Assembly (NCBI GenBank): GCA_036924285.1
Contig: JAYKYS010000006.1
Location: 20,930,001 to 20,994,000, forward strand
Reading direction: 5' to 3'
Source of the DNA: Asterella californica
Lineage: Eukaryota > Streptophyta > Marchantiopsida > Marchantiales > Aytoniaceae
DNA: 64,000 nucleotides
The notes under the pieces: model-generated
The model's input: the letters and a program-made list of their open reading frames with translations, nothing else
Database searches by the model: none
What the model was told of the DNA's origin: nothing
Translations under genes and position numbers: made by a program
In this document: positions 1 to 10,531 of the stretch, piece by piece
Layout of the letters: every line of letters begins with the position of its first letter
Position numbering within the stretch: the first letter of the stretch is position 1

Positions 1-2460
1 CAGCTGGAGAAAATTTCACTTGGTTTGCACTCCACCTACCTCAAGATTAAGCGCCCATAAAGACGGGTTCTGATGGCACCGGTGGCAAGAAGCATCCATC
101 ATTGCATTTCATACATTTTCAGGTTCGTCAAGGTCACTGTTTATATTCCATTTGTCCAGGATTACCTTCTTTCCGAGTATCCAAGTATAACCTTCATCAG
201 TGCCTGGTTTGGTTTACGAGCCTGACAGTGATAGAGATGGGCCGCCTGCTCCAACACAAACACCGCCTGCTCCATCATATCTGGAACATCATTGATTGAG
301 CCGAGGGTTTCCACAATATCGAAGACTATTCTGCGTATATATAGCGAGTCAATACAGGTTAGCCATAAAATCTTCACAACCTGTCCCGAGCATCTCCTGC
401 CGCAGCTTGACCGTCATAGCGACCCCTTGTGGTGCCTGATATCTGCATCATGTTACTTTACGTCCCTACGCGTGCTCGAGTGTACACATCCCAACGGATC
501 AGTATAGCTGATCTAGGTCTGCTATAGGTGAGTTGAAAAGTGAGGGCAAACGCTGTCAGCTTGATACTTACTCGAGAAGGGAACGCGGTAAGGTACGTCA
601 AGGAAAGAAAGAACTGAGAGTTTGAGATAGAGCTCTCTCTCCCTGTTGCAGTGTATTCACGAGGATCTTGGATAAGAGGTCTTTGTCGTCACCTTGCCGG
701 AGCGGCAAATGGGGTCGGTCCGCACGGGCGTCCACTTTACTTGGGCGCGTGGACCTTGACAAACGACAAGGTTCTCATAGAGCCAGCCCGCGAAATGTAT
801 TCTTCCTGGTTACCAGCGCTATTTCTAGGGACATAAGAGTGTTGAACGTAGCAATCTTAGAGAAACAGCAGTGGAGATATATGGATATCTTTTCTTTTCG
901 AATGAATTCGAGTGATTGTTCGGGAACGTAGATCTAGAAGAACATCGATATATTCCTTCTTCTCGAGAGAATTCGAGTGATTGTTTCAAGTTATGATTTT
1001 CACTGAACAAGAAACGCGGAGAGAATTGGTTGCTTGGTTGAGATTTCGATTGCCGTGCGGTTAGCTTCTACCCGTGAAATTGCCGTAAGACCAACAGTGA
1101 GGAGAATCCTTTTGCTTTGACAGTGATAGTCCTTGGGGAGGACTCCTTTTGTGGATGGATTCGATTCCTCGAGAGAAGTTAAGCGTGCTTCAAATTTTTT
1201 GAGAGCCTTTTACGTTTGATGCGATTCTGTACGTTCTTTGTGGGTGAGCTTCATCGTGTAGAGCGAGATCGTACTGACTGGAAGAACTGACAAAAAGTAC
1301 ACGTGTATACTCCCAGGGATCCCATCTGTAACCCAACACATGCGGAAGCTAGAGACACCACATGAGTCCCGACGGAGTATTTGGTACAGGAAAACCAGCG
1401 TAAGGAACATCGTGGAATCCACCACTCGCTCACGGTGCTTTAGCAGGCGGATACGTTTACGCATAGAACAATGCACGCACTCATAAGCCCACTGCTTGAT
1501 GGGGTCTTTCGACCCGTTTGCTATTCATTGTGTCGCGTGTTCTCCCTCGTAAGCCCACTGCCCTAGGCTGGTTCAGAGCATCTCCAGAGCGCCAGCTGAA
1601 TCGTTGACGAATCTTTGACCTCGAACCGAGTCGAGTGTGTGGCTTACGTTGCCCCTAAGTCTACGTAGGGTAAGGCATTAGGGCCACTCAAACCCAACCG
1701 TAAACTATTTTCCAGCTTAGGGTCACTCTAACCAGTTCCTACGGTGAAGTTTAGAGGGTTTAGATGAGAAGATGTTAAGTGTAAATTGTCAAGGATTAGT
1801 CATTCAATCTAAATATTTTAACGATATAAATTTTGTAAACTTTACTGTATATAAATTGATTATGATAAATAATCATAATTTATGCATTCAATAATATGAT
1901 TCACGTGTCAAAGATGTATTTAAAGATTTAAATATAAATCATACAAATTTTATAACAACACTGTGATATGCATAAGTTTGAAACGAGGTGATAAAACTCG
2001 TCCGTAACCATCAAAGATAAAAGAATCTACTGTGCCTTGTCACACGCAAGTTCCGATTGCCGTGAATCCATTCATGTATATTGACGGAACTTCCCGTAGC
2101 AGATTTTACCGTTTCAGGTTAGAATCGCCCTATTAACTTTCCGCACTTCCCCCGGAATCCTTTTCTTGCAGGCCTTCCGACATATCTAAGCCCCATTGGA
2201 GACTCTCGAGAAGCTCTCATCTTTAATTGCAAATTTAGCTGGACTTCACCTTTTCCTTTTTCGGACTGCTGTCGTAATTTGACAAGGAGGTCGCTTTTGG
2301 CTTTTGACTTTTGGCTGCCCGTTCGACAAAAAGTGAAAAGCAGAATCTTCCTAAAGTCACTTTCTGCCCGTGACATGACACGGCTGCCTGCTTGACAAAA
2401 ATGTCGCTAATGCTTTACGAAAATACAGTACGTACATCAGTATCCACCCACTAGCAATTC
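1..2460. other. Unassigned 5' region, no supported gene
   Basis: Both strands hold many short open frames but none shows a recognisable domain or stays open long enough to support. Composition is closer to balanced than in the DNA that follows. The only clear structures are a 64-bp direct repeat near 884-985 and a weak short repeat (a 'ggctgcc...gacaaaaa' pattern) near 2310 and 2380. It could hold untranslated or promoter DNA of a gene to the left of the window, but I see no proof. Confidence 0.4.
884..985. repeat. Short tandem direct repeat, two copies
   Basis: Two copies of about 38-39 bp begin at 884 and 947. Each runs from 'gatat' through a pyrimidine-rich stretch into 'gaattcgagtgattgtt'. 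The last 17 bases are identical. No function can be assigned. Confidence 0.6.
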
Positions 2461-4690
2461 GGATCATCCTAGGATTGAGCTGTTTTGTTTAGTGTGCGTG
2501 AAAACAGTTCAGTTTTTATGGCACGCAAGAAATATATGACTTTTGTTTCGAAAACTGTCACAAGATGATGCTCGTCTTGTCAAATTTCACCACCTAAAAG
2601 ATCTCTGATGAATATGATCGCACACGATGTGAAATAGTGTAAGGAGCTTACGAATTTGAGAATGTCTCTAAGGTAGTAAACGCTCAAGTGATCTGACAGA
2701 CACAAGAAAATGGAATTTGTCTGGACTCGATGGATTCTACAATTTCAAGCTGCGTCCAAATACAATGAGAGGAAGCGTGAGCTAAAGTGTAAGAAGTTTA
2801 CGTATAGCGGAAGGCTATGCTAGCAATGTCCTTACGAGCCTAAGCAGCTGTCCGAGGACGGCTTATGCAGGTAAGTTCCTTGTCGAGAGAATGGCTTATT
2901 CTTGTAAGGAACGTAATCAGGCAAGGCCTTCTGCAACATAACAATCGTGAGTAAAATTTTGTTCTTTGTCTGTTATTAATTCGTTCTGCTCATGACTTTA
3001 TGGAGGTGGACAAAAGTCCTCCCAGCGTTTTATGCTGGAATAATTCTTTATTGTATATTTTGTAAATCTCTCCAGCAGAAATTTGAAAACATAATACATT
3101 CCGGGATGTCGGAGACTTGAAGCACTGGATTACAAGAGGGTGGTCCAAACGGTCCTTTACAACGTTAGGAATTTCGGTTAGTGAGATCAAAGCTAAAATA
3201 TTTCATAAATATATTCTTAATGTAAATTAAGAATATTTTGGCTAACTATCTTATCCCGCGAGCAAGAGTTATCGACTTTGGCCAAGCCATCATGGATGGA
3301 TTTTTGTTTTGTTTTGTTTATTTTAGCAGTGAGTTTCGGCATGAAGGTAATTAATACTCAAGGAACTAATCTTAATTTTCAGAAAAAAGAATTAGTATTA
3401 CCGATTCACCAAAAAGTCCATAAGCTATCCACAGTTCTATACGAAACTGGGCTTTGATAAACTAAGACTTTTTTCCTTCTTCCAGTTAGAGTATCTTCTC
3501 TTTTAGCTTTGCCACGCTTTGTTACGTTCTACTAGGTACACACAATCCTTTGCTTGTAAAAGATTCCCGTAACTTCCATAAAAGCTTTTACAGATTTCTG
3601 CAGTAAATTTATGAACACCTCTGGAGTTCATAAGTAGATACTTATGTCAATAGAAGCTCGTAGTCTATGACTGTAAATGTTATATATCTTTGCACACAAT
3701 TGAGAACTTTTGAACAGATGCTCTGCACTCCTTGACACGTTATGATATTTGAGATTTGCATCGTTTTATCATCTCAATGTGGATTCTAATTAATCATTCA
3801 CTCAAAGATGAGCGAATTGCTCTAACAATATGATATAGTGAAGTTGCAATGATGATAAAACTGAAGATTGAGTGAAAGGAAAAAGAAAGAGTTAGTACAG
3901 AAAATGAAGTATATGAGAGAGAGATTAGTTGTCATTGTCTCCTTTGCGTGAAAGAGAGAATTGGTGAGAGAAATATAATTTTTAATTCTTCATTATTCGT
4001 TATATGATCATCATTGTCCTTTTGACCGAAGGAGTTAGGGATCTTAGCCGGAGTTTGAATCAAATTGCCTGAAGAACAGAACCAGTGTAAGCTACCGCGT
4101 GAGAGCACGTAATTTTCTCGTTATTTTTGCTAAATATGAGTGCATTCTGGCATCTTACCAACAGGTTAGATTTTACCTCGACCAATGAAGAACAACACCT
4201 ACAGTAAATAAGACGATAATATGCTCAGTCTCCAAAATTAAAGGAAGAGACTAAAGACGCAATGGAAGTATGCATAAGATTCATTCACTACTCTTCAGCT
4301 TTAAAGAATGAACATTTTGTGCACAGTCTGGATATCATCTTTATCAATCGCCCAAGAACTTCGAAGTATAATTTGAAATGAAAAAATTATTTTATGAATG
4401 ATATTACAATATTATTAATTAACTATATTAAATACCAGTACAGTATCCATCTCTATCATTGCATCGCTTCCACTTACCAAAAGTGAGTCGGTTGATGAAG
4501 GATTTTACATTTGGGAAGAAGTATCTGAGTGTAAACTTCCCGAAAGATAATCCGAAGAGGAAATTCAGAACTAGTTGAAACTTCCAAGAACAATGCAAGA
4601 AGAATATAAAAGTCACGAAATGAACGAAGAGTGTATCGAATATGCGTCGAAGTTGTGCTTTTGGGCAATGAGAGGAAACAGACAATCTTC
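2461..4690. other. AT-rich intergenic DNA
   Basis: No coding region can be supported. A perfect 11-bp inverted repeat (3211-3221 with 3226-3236, 4-nt loop) is the only clear structure. The minus-strand open frames near 4428-4728 have no recognisable domain. Confidence 0.5.
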
Positions 4691-4700
4691 AAAACCGCGG

Positions 4701-4885
4701 GTGTAAATACATGTAGCCGGTAGGTCACGGCCGGAGGTTGCAGACGCGGTTCGAATTATTTGCGTTAGGGTTAGGTGTCATAAGTAGAAAGTTGAAAAGC
4801 GGGGGTGTAAAAATACATTTATCCGGAAGGGGGCGGACGGAGCTTGCAAGCGTGGTTTGAATTCTTTGCGTTAGGGTTGGGTGTC
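4701..4885. repeat. ~105-bp tandem repeat at the left side of the HUH locus
   Basis: Two diverged copies start with 'gtgtaaa(aa)tacat' at 4701 and 4805 and end with 'tgcgttagggtt(a/g)ggtgtc' at about 4779 and 4885, a period of 104-106 bp. They lie directly upstream of the GC-richer block that leads into the Rep-like ORF. They may be subterminal repeats of that element, but the link is by position only. Confidence 0.65.
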
Positions 4886-5657
4886 TTTGTCGTGTCGTCG
4901 GGTTTTTGCAGTGTGCGGACGATTTGGCGGAGGTGTTGCGGAGAGTGGCGAGGCCGGGCTGAGAGAACGTCTGTGCGGAGGTCGTTGACAGTAGAGCTGC
5001 TTCATAACGGGGGCAGTGTGACGACGCTGCTCTCGACAGTCCGCGCGTTTTGTTTCGGAGTTTTCGTCTGCTGTTCGTCTTCTTCACGGTTTTTGTTTAT
5101 CGACTGTCCTGATGTGCTAATCTGGCGATTTTTCTTTTTGCAGTGACGTTTTGATCGCTTGGTATCGGTCACAAGTGTGACGTCAGTTTGTTCTTTGGCT
5201 GGGGTTTACGTCCGTCTGGACTGTCGTGGTAAGTTGGTTGCGATGACGAGTTCAAGTATTATTATTTTCGTCCAGTCGCTACCTCTGGGTGAGTGAAGTC
5301 AATTCGTCTTCTGTTCTCTGCGCACTTCTGCTTCTTTGGCCTGTCGTTATTTGTTCCGGAAAGGCTGTCGTTTTGGAGGTTTGTGCATGTGGTTCTTCTG
5401 GACAGTGCAGAGATGGGCAGTGTTGCGGTTCGTCGGTGTGCGGTCGCTTTGCGTGTCAGTGGCACTGGACATGGCACTGTTGACGCTGTCACGGTCTGTG
5501 ACGAGATGCGACTCCATCTCCATACTTGGAGATGTATAGTAATGGATTTAGCTGCTCCGCTTCTTGTCGCATGTGAAGTAGCCTCTACATTTTGTTCGTC
5601 GTTGCTGTACCTGTTGTTCAAAGATCGACTCTATGATGAGATAAGTTCGACAGGACC

Positions 5658-5849
5658 ATGTCCTATGATGATGATGAGCTCTTCCTCTGTGACATAGAGT
5701 CCATAGAGGCAAACCAGGCGCTTTCTCTTCCCGGTGCAGGCAGTAGAGTCTCCAGATTCAGGAAGCAGCTTAGCCCCCTTGGAAAGAAAGTCTTTGCTCG
5801 AGACGCTGCTTATTCCGGACAGTGCTCCGAGTTTCTCTTTCTGGTCTAG
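5658..5849 (+). pseudogene. Possible N-terminal coding piece of the HUH locus
   Basis: This 63-residue plus-strand frame starts with an acidic stretch (MSYDDDELFLCDIESIE) followed by a basic, serine-rich segment. It has the look of real coding sequence and lies in the same phase as the HUH ORF that starts at 5988, with stop codons between the two. It could be an N-terminal exon or a fragment cut off by mutation. An overlapping frame from 5734 is also open, so the choice of frame is uncertain. No domain is recognised. Confidence 0.3.
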
Positions 5850-5929
5850 CAAGTTGTCAATGATTGGTTTTGACCACAATACGCTACAGCTAACTCGTCG
5901 GTACGTGTACCTTGACCTGCAATACAGCA

Positions 5930-5967
5930 GTCGAACTTTAGCAGGAAACTTCCTGCTAAAGTTCGAC
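5930..5967. repeat. Perfect 18-bp-arm palindrome
   Basis: The arms 5930-5947 and 5950-5967 are exact reverse complements with a 2-nt spacer, so the strand can fold into an almost loop-free hairpin. It lies about 330 bp upstream of HUH motif I. It may be part of the element or a later small insertion. Confidence 0.9.
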
Positions 5968-5987
5968 TATGTCAAGATAGATAAAAC

Positions 5988-6650
5988 GTGCTATCTCTAT
6001 CTTGTGCACATCTTGCCTATTGCGAGTTTGGCTGGGCCATACCGCTTCTTCATATTTCGAGGATGGTCTTTCGCTCTACTTGCAAGACAAGCATTTTCGG
6101 ATGTTTAGCTACCCGGCCTTCTTTGTCCGCGAACGTAATAGCAAATGTCCTACTGTCCACTCCGTCTATAGACTATTTCATTTACCTTGCATCTGTACTC
6201 AGCTTGAGCCGTCCACCTACTGATATATGTGTGGTCATCATACCAACTTGGACCGAGACTATGTCTCTCCAGAAGCAAGCCAGAGCGAAAGCCCCGACAC
6301 TGGAATTGTCTGTCACGGTATGCCGGACGAGGAATGATCTGGACCTTTCTCTGTTCCCTTTGCTTTCTAGTTTTTTGCACATGCAGTGCCTCTCGAGAAT
6401 GTTCTCTCTTGAGCGAGGGGGTAGTTTGCTACACTTGCATTTTCAGGGGGTTATAACGATCCACGAGAAATCTTTTCTAGAAGTGAAAAAGAAACTTCTG
6501 CAAGCAGTTGGATGGGACCAGCAGCGTCCAGTTGGTGTTGAGATATGTGTGAAGCAGCTTTCCAACAAAAGATTGCACATCTTTGTTGGCATGGTTGGGT
6601 ACTGTCTAAAGGCTCGAACATCATCACGCTGTGATGAAGAATATCACTGA
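5988..6650 (+). pseudogene. Rep-like HUH endonuclease, catalytic region
   Basis: This 220-residue frame carries the three Rep/HUH motifs in the right order. Motif I is LSVTVCRTRND at about residues 107-117. Motif II is HLHFQG at 149-154 (metal-binding histidines, preceded by ERGG). Motif III is YCLK at 205-208, with Tyr205 the predicted nicking tyrosine and Lys208 the usual partner. The 94 residues between the first metal histidine and the motif I start, and the 56 to the tyrosine, are reasonable for this fold. Such enzymes cleave and rejoin single-stranded DNA. The homologous part begins near residue 100 (about nt 6285), so the first ~100 codons may not be translated in this frame. The frame stops at 6648-6650, and the protein appears to continue one frame later at 6631, so this copy is probably frameshifted. 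A spliced gene cannot be excluded. Family assignment rests on motifs only. Confidence 0.6.
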
Positions 6651-6834
6651 GAGTATGCTCGCTGACGATAAAGAGTTATTTATGCTGTTAGGAGCTGCAG
6701 ATACAAAGAATCGTGTTGAACTGACTTACATGAACTTTTTACTCCGAGCACTCCAGTTTACACCCTCTCTCCAACACTCTGTCCCGCTGTCTCCATCAGA
6801 TGCTAGTTTCATAGAAGTATTCTGCTTCATCTAG
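6631..6834 (+). pseudogene. Continuation of HUH protein after frameshift
   Basis: This 67-residue frame overlaps the end of the HUH ORF in another phase. It reads like a continuation: a lysine/acidic helix (MMKNITESMLADDKELF), then KNRVELTYMNFLLRALQF. I judge it to be the segment that follows the YxxK motif, possibly a helical oligomerisation or DNA-binding region. It stops at 6832-6834 and is followed by another phase change. No Walker A or other helicase motif is present. Confidence 0.45.
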
Positions 6835-6841
6835 ATGGATT

Positions 6842-7183
6842 ATGCAGGCATGTATACAGAAGAGATGCTCTGACTCGCTGTGGAACTCTTTCATCAGGTT
6901 GGAGCAGGTGACACCGGAAGACGTCAACAATATCTTTTTTCATATTGACAATCGTCGCCGTCCACATTGCAGTCACAGGTACTTCGAAACAGACGAACTA
7001 GGAGAGGAAGAGCAAGGAGCCAAGGATGAGGTTCCCAGCGATCAAGAGCGGACAGCGGATGGGGAGCAGGCAACTGCAGAGGAGAAGGAACTGCAGGGGA
7101 CTCTCACAGACTTCATAGCGCTTGCCGATGTGCTGCTCAGAGCCGGCCAGCCTATCGGCAGCCACACTATCGAAGTTGAATAG
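6842..7183 (+). pseudogene. C-terminal acidic piece of HUH protein
   Basis: This 113-residue frame lies in a third phase. It has a segment reading RLEQVTPEDVNNIFFHID and then a strongly acidic tail (many Glu/Asp between residues ~50 and 85). It ends at 7183, about 70 bp before the iteron-like repeats. Position and order suggest it is the C-terminus of the HUH protein, split by a second frameshift or an unrecognised intron near 6790-6850. No known domain is seen in it. Confidence 0.4.
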
Positions 7184-7253
7184 TACAGCTTAGAACTTCC
7201 TAGTTAAAGTCTCAGTCAGCATCTGAGATTTTGTGTTTATACAATAACGCGAC

Positions 7254-7450
7254 TACTTTTTTCCGTCTGTACAGTATATGCACTGTTGGTATATGCAGTG
7301 CAGTACTCGAGTAGCAGTCCTTGTACTTTTTTCCGTCTGTACAATAAATGCACTGTGAGTACATGCAGTGCACATTTTGTGTATACAGTAAGTACTGGAT
7401 GTACTTTTCCGTCTCTACAGTATACAACCGTGGTTGTAATGCTCTCGACA
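7254..7450. repeat. Three iteron-like repeats with internal dyads
   Basis: Copies start with 'tacttttt(t)ccgtct' at 7254, 7324 and 7402 (periods 70 and 78). The first two contain the dyad tgcactg...cagtgca with a ~10-nt spacer. The third is more diverged. They begin 70 bp after the stop of the last HUH coding piece. Repeats of this kind next to a Rep gene are often initiator-binding sites. That role is inferred here, not shown. Confidence 0.65.
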
Positions 7451-7471
7451 TGCAGTGTTGTACTGCATGTC
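7447..7471 (+). repeat. Perfect 10-bp hairpin after the iterons
   Basis: The arms gacatgcagt (7447-7456) and actgcatgtc (7462-7471) are exact reverse complements around a 5-nt loop. HUH elements commonly use a hairpin near the cleavage site or 3' end, so this could mark an origin or terminus. No CTRR-type Helitron end follows closely. Confidence 0.65.
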
Positions 7472-7501
7472 CAAATGGCTGTTTACGCGATGTGTCTTGG
7501 C

Positions 7502-7507
7502 AATAAA
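7502..7507 (+). promoter_or_regulatory. Candidate poly(A) signal AATAAA
   Basis: A canonical AATAAA lies about 320 bp after the last stop of the HUH coding pieces, in the sense direction. It would fit the 3' end of that transcript. A single hexamer in AT-rich DNA is weak evidence. Confidence 0.35.
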
Positions 7508-7530
7508 AGTTCTATTGGATAAACTTACGT

Positions 7531-8115
7531 GTCATATGTTTTTCTCTTGGGACGGGTGATTTTTACCGGAGGATGCAAGGTATTCCACAGTGGCATTCCG
7601 TGCGGCTCAAAGCGGAAAACGGCCAACGCTATAGGTCGAGCCCAGTAAATATTGATACCAAGTGGAAAATAATTAACCTCCAAATGACCACAAGCGCAGC
7701 CAGGTGAATATGCAAGTGTCATGAGATGAGTATCGAATAATATACATGCAACATGAACTTTTGCTCCGAAGAAAAGAAAAAACAAGATTAGAGAGTACCA
7801 AATCTAGTAACTCAATTGGAGCAGTCAGTACCATTGTTCTTATCCAACTTCTGGTTGTTGGATAAGATCAAGGTTAGATTAATAGTTCCAGAATGAAGTG
7901 TTAGTTGTCATTCTATAAGTGTAAAATAAAACATATAAAGTAACCTATAAAACAAAAAATATTTAAAAATAACAGAATTTACAGCACACATTCAAAATGG
8001 GGAGGCAGGGGAGCAAGACTCGCGGCGGAAAACAGAGCCCTCCCTCGAGTGAGTTCCCTTAGGTGAGGAGGGATGAAATCAAACAAAGGCCCGGCTTGTC
8101 TCGATGCCAAAAGAG
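7531..8115. other. Intergenic, one hairpin
   Basis: No gene is supported. A perfect 11-bp inverted repeat (7838-7848 with 7857-7867, 8-nt loop) lies at the GC/AT transition. The minus-strand frame at 7525-7785 has no recognisable features. Confidence 0.45.
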
Positions 8116-8454
8116 CTAGGAAGCTGCCAAGAACACTAGACCGACAGGTGGCACGTAGTATCTCGACTGCACATGTGCAGCGAACAGAAATATGAAGGTG
8201 CCAAACAAATCTCGGAAAACACTAACACTGCAAAAAACAGCAGGAGAGCAGGAAAGAGCAAATGGTCTAAGGGGATGCACGGTCAAAGAAGCATTCTGGG
8301 GCAGGAGAGGCTGGAGGAAGTCGTTGTTGCTTATGCGGGGACCTTGTTCAACGTTATATTTGTAGGGAATCAAGTAACTTGTACCAAATATCGAGAAGGC
8401 GAATGTTGAAAGTGCCAAGTACATCCATGTTTCCAGAAGAGGTATTCTCGTCAC
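8116..8454 (-). CDS. Hypothetical small membrane-type ORF
   Basis: A 112-residue minus-strand frame starts at 8454. Its first ~40 residues look like a small single-pass membrane protein: a short polar start (MTRIPLLETW), a hydrophobic segment at about residues 11-30, then a basic/polar YKYNVEQG. Further on it loses this character but has another hydrophobic stretch near residues 70-95. On the minus strand a pyrimidine-rich tract and AG precede the ATG, so it could be an exon with a splice donor near codon 38 (aag|gtc). I do not recognise the family. It may be chance. Confidence 0.25.
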   Translation of the reverse strand: MTRIPLLETWMYLALSTFAFSIFGTSYLIPYKYNVEQGPRISNNDFLQPLLPQNASLTVHPLRPFALSCSPAVFCSVSVFRDLFGTFIFLFAAHVQSRYYVPPVGLVFLAAS

Positions 8455-10475
8455 ATCTCTGTCTAACCGCTTTCCTTATCGCGCATTGAGAAGAAAAAAA
8501 GTAAAACTACAATCGATATCTCGTGCACGAGCTTCGTCTCACTACGGTAATGATGATGGTGACGGTTTCGCACTTAGCGTTTGTCCTCCTCCCAGTCGGG
8601 GTTTAAACGGTTTCATAACTGAAGCCGCACATGCTGATAACATACGGCAGGAGATCAGTCCATGAGTGATTCCTCGTTGTAGAACAAGACGGATGTGACT
8701 ATTACATCACTCATCTCAACAACACTAACAGATTTTCCAGAGGGAAAACTTGGGGAGGAAAAGTGCGGCACTTTTTAACTCGTTTCAACTGTTCGATATT
8801 TAGGGGCCTGGTAACTCTCATTCTAACTATGATCAGTTTAAACTGAACGCATACTGTAACGACTACGGTAGTCTATTCCCTCAACTCAAAAACCAGAGAA
8901 GTTACATCAAATCTTCCTAACGTGCGAATAGAGTATAATGATGATTTCAAATATATACTTATCTTTTCATCAAATGAATTTGTATGTGAAATTTTTTTGT
9001 TTACTTATAGTAACACAAGCTAGCTACATAAATATATATTACATCGTTACTCATTCGTGCTAATAGTATCGAATATGTAATTAATTAATATTATTCTAAC
9101 TATTAGACTAGTCGGTACGGTAGCTTAATAGACACCACGGTCCAGTTAAAGTAATCCAGCCAAACAGTCACTGTGAGACACGGTTATATTTAACGTGGAA
9201 GCGCTTTGGAAGAGCTTGAAATGTTTGCCATGCGTACACTAATTCTTAGTTCTGATTTGTCAAAATTTGGCTAGGCGGACTCTTAAAATATGTTGTCCAA
9301 GATGTATTTTGACAGTATGCTAAAGATAAAGGAAAAGATATCCAATTACCAGAATCAGGAGAATTGAACTATTGTCTCTACCACACTTGTAAATTACATT
9401 GAACTGAACACCAAGGAGATCAAACTATATTTCATCAAATAACACTAATCTAAAGGTAATTATCCAAATTGATTAAAGTTTTTAATAAATACAGTTTAGT
9501 TGAAAATGTGTCAATTTTTTATAAATAATAATAAATTTGCTGGATTAGATTGGCATCTAAATTATGTTACAAAAGGTTTATTAAAACGCAGTGGCTTTTT
9601 TACAAGGGCCCTCTATTTTCATATGAAAAAGTAACCATCATTAGTTAAAATTCGGTATTTAGCATGTATTCAGGATATTCAAAATCTTTAGTCCCTTCCT
9701 AGATAGTGCGGTAGAAGTCTGTCCGTTTTGACCAAAAATATTTCTCAAACTTAGCAGACAAATTTTCCTTAGAAAAGGTTTGGTTACCAAAGAATGAAGT
9801 CGTAAAGGGTTATTTATGGACAAAACTATAATATTTTACCATTATACTATCCATATACGTGAGCCATACCTTTTTATGTAGAAAAAAGTCTAACATAAAA
9901 TATTTTTAAAAGTAAAAATGAATCAGTTTCCTTCTAATAAAGTAAATAGTCATTCCTTGAGTGACGAAATGGCATGCCCTCTGTGGTATAAGGTTACTGT
10001 TTCACACTTAGTAGAATGTCTTTCACATTCTTACAGAATATTGAAGGAAATGAAAATGAAAATATACTTTTCCTCCCATTTTGATTCGTTTTCCTATGTT
10101 TCAGAATCTCCTTAAAAAAGGACATCTCTTCAGCTTTTGGACCAGGTATTTCAGCCGTGCATGTGCCCAATGCTCAGCAAGTGGCAGCATCACAGAGACC
10201 CTGGCCCTAGTTTTTGGGAAATATTTTCTAACGATGACACCTAAAAAAATATCATATCCAAAGCTCACAATGGAAGTTTCAGATTCTTTTTTGACACTTT
10301 TCCCCTTAAAACCAAGAAAAAAAAAGCTAATATATTATAATGCCTAACACAAAACCAAAGAAAAAGGGACTCTTAAAGTTCAGCCATCTCTAAAACAATT
10401 CTCTGAGGTGTATGCTTGTGGAAGGAGACTCTATCAGTAAGTGTTAAAATTAAATGACTATTTGGATAGAGTGAT
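8455..10475. other. AT-rich intergenic DNA
   Basis: No coding region or repeat was found that I can support. Composition becomes strongly AT-rich from about 8900. Confidence 0.5.
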
Positions 10476-10531
10476 TTTCTTACACAAGTATGGAGGTATA
10501 GTTCACTTGACCTCCATACTTGTGTAAGAAA
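10476..10531. repeat. Perfect 22-bp-arm inverted repeat
   Basis: Arms 10476-10497 and 10510-10531 are exact reverse complements with a 12-nt spacer. The longest perfect hairpin arms found in the window. No flanking gene explains it. It could be a tiny foldback element. Confidence 0.9.

Larger units (their letters stand above)
4695..7530 (+). mobile_element. Candidate HUH-endonuclease mobile element, decayed
   Basis: This block is richer in GC than its flanks. It holds, in order, a 105-bp tandem repeat (4701-4885), short plus-strand coding pieces, a Rep-like HUH endonuclease ORF (5988-6650), two further in-order coding pieces in other frames (6631-7183), three ~75-bp repeats with internal dyads (7254-7450), a perfect hairpin (7447-7471) and AATAAA (7502-7507). 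HUH enzymes nick one DNA strand and join to it through tyrosine. They start rolling-circle replication of CRESS-type replicons and move Helitrons and the recently described eukaryotic Replitrons. No helicase domain is visible, which argues against a Helitron and against a complete CRESS replicon, so a Replitron-like element fits best. The boundaries are estimates, since I found no convincing target-site duplication. Confidence 0.5.

Noticed and set aside
4725..5087. 120-residue minus-strand ORF next to the HUH locus
   Set aside because: Crosses the tandem repeat and has low-complexity Ser/Thr/Arg/Pro content with no domain.
5734..6108. 124-residue ORF across the 18-bp palindrome
   Set aside because: Overlaps the HUH ORF in another phase and the palindrome interrupts it. 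No motif.
7254..7450. CRISPR-like repeat array
   Set aside because: Only three diverged repeats with unequal spacing in eukaryotic DNA, no cas genes. An iteron or subterminal repeat is far more likely.
4695..7530. Helitron assignment for the HUH locus
   Set aside because: No SF1 helicase motifs, no TC...CTRR ends found, and the single YxxK tyrosine differs from the two-tyrosine Helitron Rep.
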